8,041 nt of DNA from an uncultured bacterium. Its GTDB lineage: Bacteria; Patescibacteriota; Minisyncoccia; Phycocordibacterales; PALSA-1337. Positions 6,202-8,041 of the stretch are shown here, piece by piece (the first letter of the stretch is position 1; every line of letters starts with the position of its first letter). Made by a program: the position numbers and the translations under genes. The DNA lies in the NCBI GenBank assembly GCA_903870235.1, contig CAIQCA010000084.1:1-8041 (forward strand). The letters run 5' to 3'. The notes under the pieces are model-generated. The model made no database searches. It saw nothing but the letters and a program-made list of their open reading frames with translations, and was not told where the DNA came from.

Positions 6202-6235
6202 GAAAAATACGCCAGCCTCAACCGACGTATTTTTC
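6202..6235 (-). terminator. Terminator of the DUF378 gene
   Basis: A perfect ten-base-pair stem GAAAAATACG / CGTATTTTTC encloses a 14-base loop, 25 bases after the DUF378 stop codon. On the minus strand the 3' arm ends in a T-run (GTATTTTTC). The A/T-rich symmetry means it could act in either direction. Confidence 0.7.
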
Positions 6236-6259
6236 TCTAGCTATGACACACTTACCAAA

Positions 6260-6502
6260 CTAGACTTGAGGTGTAGTTGGAGTTGAAGGTGCGCAGACAC
6301 ATCCGCTGCAACCCTTGCAATCCTTTGCATGTGTAGCTGCGAGCCAGATTGCTGAGAGACCGACGAGGATATAGACAACCTTTGCAACGGTGTCACCACC
6401 GATATAATTTGCAAGATTCCATCCACTAACCAAAGCAAACACGAGCCAATTAAGACCACCAATCACCACGAGGATGAAGGCAATGACATGAACTACTTTC
6501 AT
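6260..6502 (-). CDS. DUF378-family small membrane protein with Cys-rich tail
   Basis: The 80-residue protein has the DUF378 pattern: IAFILVVIGGLNWLVFAL (residues 8-25), then an amphipathic GWNLANYIGG link and KVVYILVGLSAIWL (41-54). It should span the membrane twice. The family has no established function. After the second helix comes HAKDCKGCSGCVC (58-70), placing Cys at 62, 65, 68 and 70 in a CxxCxxCxC arrangement, then a Pro/Thr end. Four closely spaced cysteines could bind a metal or form disulfides, which is inference. The ATG has no SD. The gene has an extended -10 promoter about 50 bases upstream and its own terminator, so it looks monocistronic. Confidence 0.85.
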   Translation of the reverse strand: MKVVHVIAFILVVIGGLNWLVFALVSGWNLANYIGGDTVAKVVYILVGLSAIWLAATHAKDCKGCSGCVCAPSTPTTPQV

Positions 6503-6551
6503 AGTATTTATGTTAATTATTACTAATAAATATAGACCTTTACTGCCCCCA

Positions 6552-6560
6552 ATTATAGCA
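6552..6560 (-). promoter_or_regulatory. Extended -10 promoter of the DUF378 gene
   Basis: Minus strand: TGC followed by a perfect TATAAT (6557-6552). The -35 region is poor, as is common with TGn promoters. Transcription would start near 6545, giving a leader of about 43 bases without an SD. Confidence 0.5.
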
Positions 6561-6601
6561 CTTCTGTGGTAAAAACAAGGGGATAAATGGTATCTTTAAA
6601 C

Positions 6602-6652
6602 AAAAAGCGCGTGGGGCTATTGCATCTTTCAACGCAATAACACACCACACGC
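6602..6652 (-). terminator. Intrinsic terminator of the SPFH gene
   Basis: Minus strand: GCGTG...GG...TATTGC pairs with GCAATA...CC...CACGC around a ten-base loop (positions 6609-6652), followed by a T-rich run (CTTTTTGTTT). The hairpin begins about 16 bases after the SPFH stop codon. Confidence 0.75.
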
Positions 6653-6668
6653 CGGGAATTAATCCCTT

Positions 6669-7754
6669 TTATTTCTTGAGTTCGGGTATCGGAATCTGCA
6701 TCAGCAGTCCGCCTGTGCCCTGACCACTTTCAACCAGTGGCCGTTTGCCGTCCCATTTGGCGATAGCTTCTTTTTGCAACTGAAGCGTCTGCCACTGGAG
6801 AAGCTCCGGTGTGATCGATTTGGCAAGGGTAAGGTTGGCTTCCGCTTCACCTTTGGCCTTCGCAACAACCTTCTGGGCTTCGGCGGTCGATTGCCGCAGC
6901 TGGTTCTCAGCTGTGATGGCATCTTGCGTCGCCTTTGCCTTCAGGTTCATGGCCTCAACGATTCCTGGTGGGAACCGCAGGGCGCCGGTCGCGCCGAATT
7001 GCTCGAGATGCGCGCCAATCGGATTGATTTCCCGATTGATACGTTCGCGCACCTTGATGAACATTTCTTCCTTCTTCGGCCCATACAGGTCGTCCACGTC
7101 GTATCCGGTGGCGATTTCATTGAAAGCATCCCGCGCCGTGTTTCGTAGAAACCCGTGCGTAAACACGTCAATGTTATCGTTACGGAACTTCAGGTAGAAG
7201 GCTGGAACTTTTTCCGCCACGAACTGATAGGATAACGAGATGTCAGCCCGGACAATCACGCCGCCCTTGATGTTGAACGAGAGTTCCTCATTGATGGCTT
7301 TCCCTTCGTGAGGACTTTCAGTCCAGATGGCCGTTTGGACATAGCACGGATATTGAAGAACTGTTTCCGAAAATGGGTTATACCAAACCCAACCGGTAAC
7401 CAGTGGAATATCCTGCACGCCGCGGTTCTTGCCATACATGTCGACTTTGATGCCGGCATGGCCGACATCAACGCGCGTACACGCTGACAGTGACATCGTC
7501 GCACCGATTGCCAGAAGCAATACTAACCGCTTCGCGGCCGGCGGAACTTCCGCACCGCCTTTCGCTCGATTAACGAGCTTGGCAACAATGAAGACGCCGA
7601 GGCCAATGAGCAACACAATGGTCGATATGCCGGCCAGAACCCCCATATCACTGGGTGAGCTGATCCAGCCAAAGGCCAGCGTTACCAACTTCGAACCGAG
7701 CAGAAGTGCAAACAGCACTCCAATAACGATCAATGCTAACTTACCTGGTTTCAT
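6669..7754 (-). CDS. Band 7/SPFH (prohibitin-like) membrane protein with internal lipobox
   Basis: SPFH proteins form large membrane-attached rings and often partner with proteases or organise membrane domains. The 361 residues contain hydrophobic segments at about 5-28 and 38-60, then K75-R76 and a third hydrophobic run (77-91) ending L-S-A-C (89-92), a textbook lipobox. Next come the Band 7 domain starting TRVDVGHAGIKVDMYG (93-108), a long Ala/Glu/Lys-rich helix (about 265-312, including AKGEAEANLTLAKS) and a GQGTGGLLMQ C-terminus (344-353). The lipoprotein-like start behind two extra membrane spans suggests that an N-terminal two-helix segment was joined to a lipoprotein-type SPFH protein. 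ATG 7754 has AAAAGGAG six bases upstream. The gene is richer in G+C than its neighbours and has its own promoter and terminator. Partner and function are unknown. Confidence 0.88.
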   Translation of the reverse strand: MKPGKLALIVIGVLFALLLGSKLVTLAFGWISSPSDMGVLAGISTIVLLIGLGVFIVAKLVNRAKGGAEVPPAAKRLVLLLAIGATMSLSACTRVDVGHAGIKVDMYGKNRGVQDIPLVTGWVWYNPFSETVLQYPCYVQTAIWTESPHEGKAINEELSFNIKGGVIVRADISLSYQFVAEKVPAFYLKFRNDNIDVFTHGFLRNTARDAFNEIATGYDVDDLYGPKKEEMFIKVRERINREINPIGAHLEQFGATGALRFPPGIVEAMNLKAKATQDAITAENQLRQSTAEAQKVVAKAKGEAEANLTLAKSITPELLQWQTLQLQKEAIAKWDGKRPLVESGQGTGGLLMQIPIPELKK

Positions 7755-7760
7755 ATCAAT

Positions 7761-7768
7761 CTCCTTTT
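7761..7768 (-). promoter_or_regulatory. Shine-Dalgarno site of the SPFH gene
   Basis: Minus-strand AAAAGGAG is six bases before the ATG at 7754. It fixes the long N-terminus with all three hydrophobic segments. Confidence 0.75.
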
Positions 7769-7793
7769 GGTTGTTTTACTCTGCGGTTCCATT

Positions 7794-7845
7794 GATTGGT
7801 CGCATTTCTAAAGGCCCTGTTAAGCCCTAAAAAATGCAACCAATC
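7794..7845 (-). repeat. Long inverted repeat / leader hairpin of the SPFH gene
   Basis: Arms of 14 bases, GATTGGTTGCATTT and AAATGCGACCAATC on the minus strand, pair fully with one G-U. Inside, AGGGC pairs with GCCTT (one G-U) after a short, poorly paired step, closing on an eight-base loop. It lies between the predicted transcription start (about 7878) and the SD, so the SPFH message should carry it. It could stabilise the message, bind a regulator or be a remnant of an element. No flanking target duplication is visible. Confidence 0.6.
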
Positions 7846-7884
7846 TCTACTTGTATTAGTTTCAAAGTTCCAATAACTCATGCC

Positions 7885-7913
7885 AAGATAGCATATATGT
7901 TCAATATTGTCAA
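7885..7913 (-). promoter_or_regulatory. Strong promoter of the SPFH gene
   Basis: Minus strand: consensus TTGACA (7913-7908), 17 bases, TATCTT (7890-7885) with a TGC extension directly before the -10. This is the best promoter in the window. The start near 7878 gives a leader of about 124 bases that holds the hairpin and SD. Confidence 0.7.
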
Positions 7914-8041
7914 GATATCTATTTCGTGTCCCCCCGCTCGGTCGCGGAATTGTAGGTGTTAGACCCCACAAGGGTTTCTGAGCGTTTTTCAATATCTTAA
8001 ATTTAACCCTCTCAGTAGGGCTATATAAAAGCGTAAATGCA
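7914..8041. other. Right-edge intergenic sequence, no gene recognised
   Basis: No convincing coding region is present. Short stem-loops follow each other: CCGC/GCGG (7934-7947) inside a C-rich run, ACCC/GGGT (7963-7975) and CCCT/AGGG (8007-8020). The stems are only four base pairs. Whether they belong to the end of a gene beyond the window or to a structured RNA cannot be told here. Confidence 0.4.

Noticed and set aside
7794..7845. Integron attC-like recombination site (RYYYAAC and GTTRRRY match in the loop)
   Set aside because: The match is a single core in the loop. attC sites have cores paired near both ends of the palindrome, and no integrase or cassette series is present.
7756..7992. 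Minus-strand open frame of 78 codons upstream of the SPFH gene
   Set aside because: It spans the consensus promoter, the leader hairpin and the SD of the SPFH gene, shows no family motif or domain I recognise, and has no SD of its own.
6603..8033. Short direct repeat AAAAGCG flanking the SPFH unit as possible insertion-site duplication
   Set aside because: Seven AT-biased bases recurring in 1.4 kb are expected by chance, and no transposase or terminal inverted repeats accompany it.
1..8041. Recoding of TGA (Gly) as in Absconditabacteria/Gracilibacteria
   Set aside because: The SDR gene ends at TGA exactly where the chorismate mutase ATG overlaps it, and no other gene needs TGA read through.
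1..8041. CRISPR arrays, defence systems or insertion sequences
   Set aside because: I see no regularly spaced repeats, Cas-like or transposase-like proteins, or paired terminal repeats in the window.

Overview
The window reads as a compact bacterial chromosome segment. Nine complete protein genes, one gene start cut off at the left edge and one tRNA gene fill 8 kb. Every protein gene is on the minus strand and tRNA-Val is the only plus-strand gene. Stops are a mix of TAA, TAG and TGA under the standard code. Small stand-alone enzymes, tight spacing, a DUF378 membrane protein, a tRNA without an encoded CCA and several apparently leaderless starts fit a small-genome lineage such as the Candidate Phyla Radiation (Patescibacteria). 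That placement is an impression; no marker gene in the window fixes it.

Layout, left to right. At 1-12 are the first four codons of a minus-strand gene, with its promoter and Shine-Dalgarno (SD) sequence. folA (dihydrofolate reductase, 116-583) follows with promoter, SD and intrinsic terminator. Next come an RluA-type pseudouridine synthase (667-1494) and tRNA-Val(TAC) (1547-1619, plus strand), whose promoters overlap back to back. From 6168 down to 1655 runs a co-directional block: SDR oxidoreductase, AroQ-type chorismate mutase, ABC exporter half-transporter, 2,3-BPG-dependent phosphoglycerate mutase and inositol-monophosphatase-like protein. It ends in a terminator whose stem contains the last stop codon. 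A DUF378 protein (6260-6502) has its own promoter and terminator. The right part (6602-7913) is a self-contained, visibly GC-richer unit: a strong promoter, a leader with a long hairpin, an SD, a Band 7/SPFH gene and a terminator. The last 128 bases have no recognisable gene.

Functionally this is housekeeping (folate reduction, RNA modification, glycolysis, tRNA) plus membrane functions. I do not see a defence, mobile or CRISPR system. The main oddities are these: two adjacent enzymes, the phosphoglycerate mutase and the IMPase homologue, each lack canonical catalytic or metal residues; an SPFH protein has a lipoprotein-type signal sequence buried behind two extra membrane segments; -10 elements sit within a few bases of three start codons; and the SPFH leader hairpin has its imperfect pairs in a form that suits the transcribed strand.
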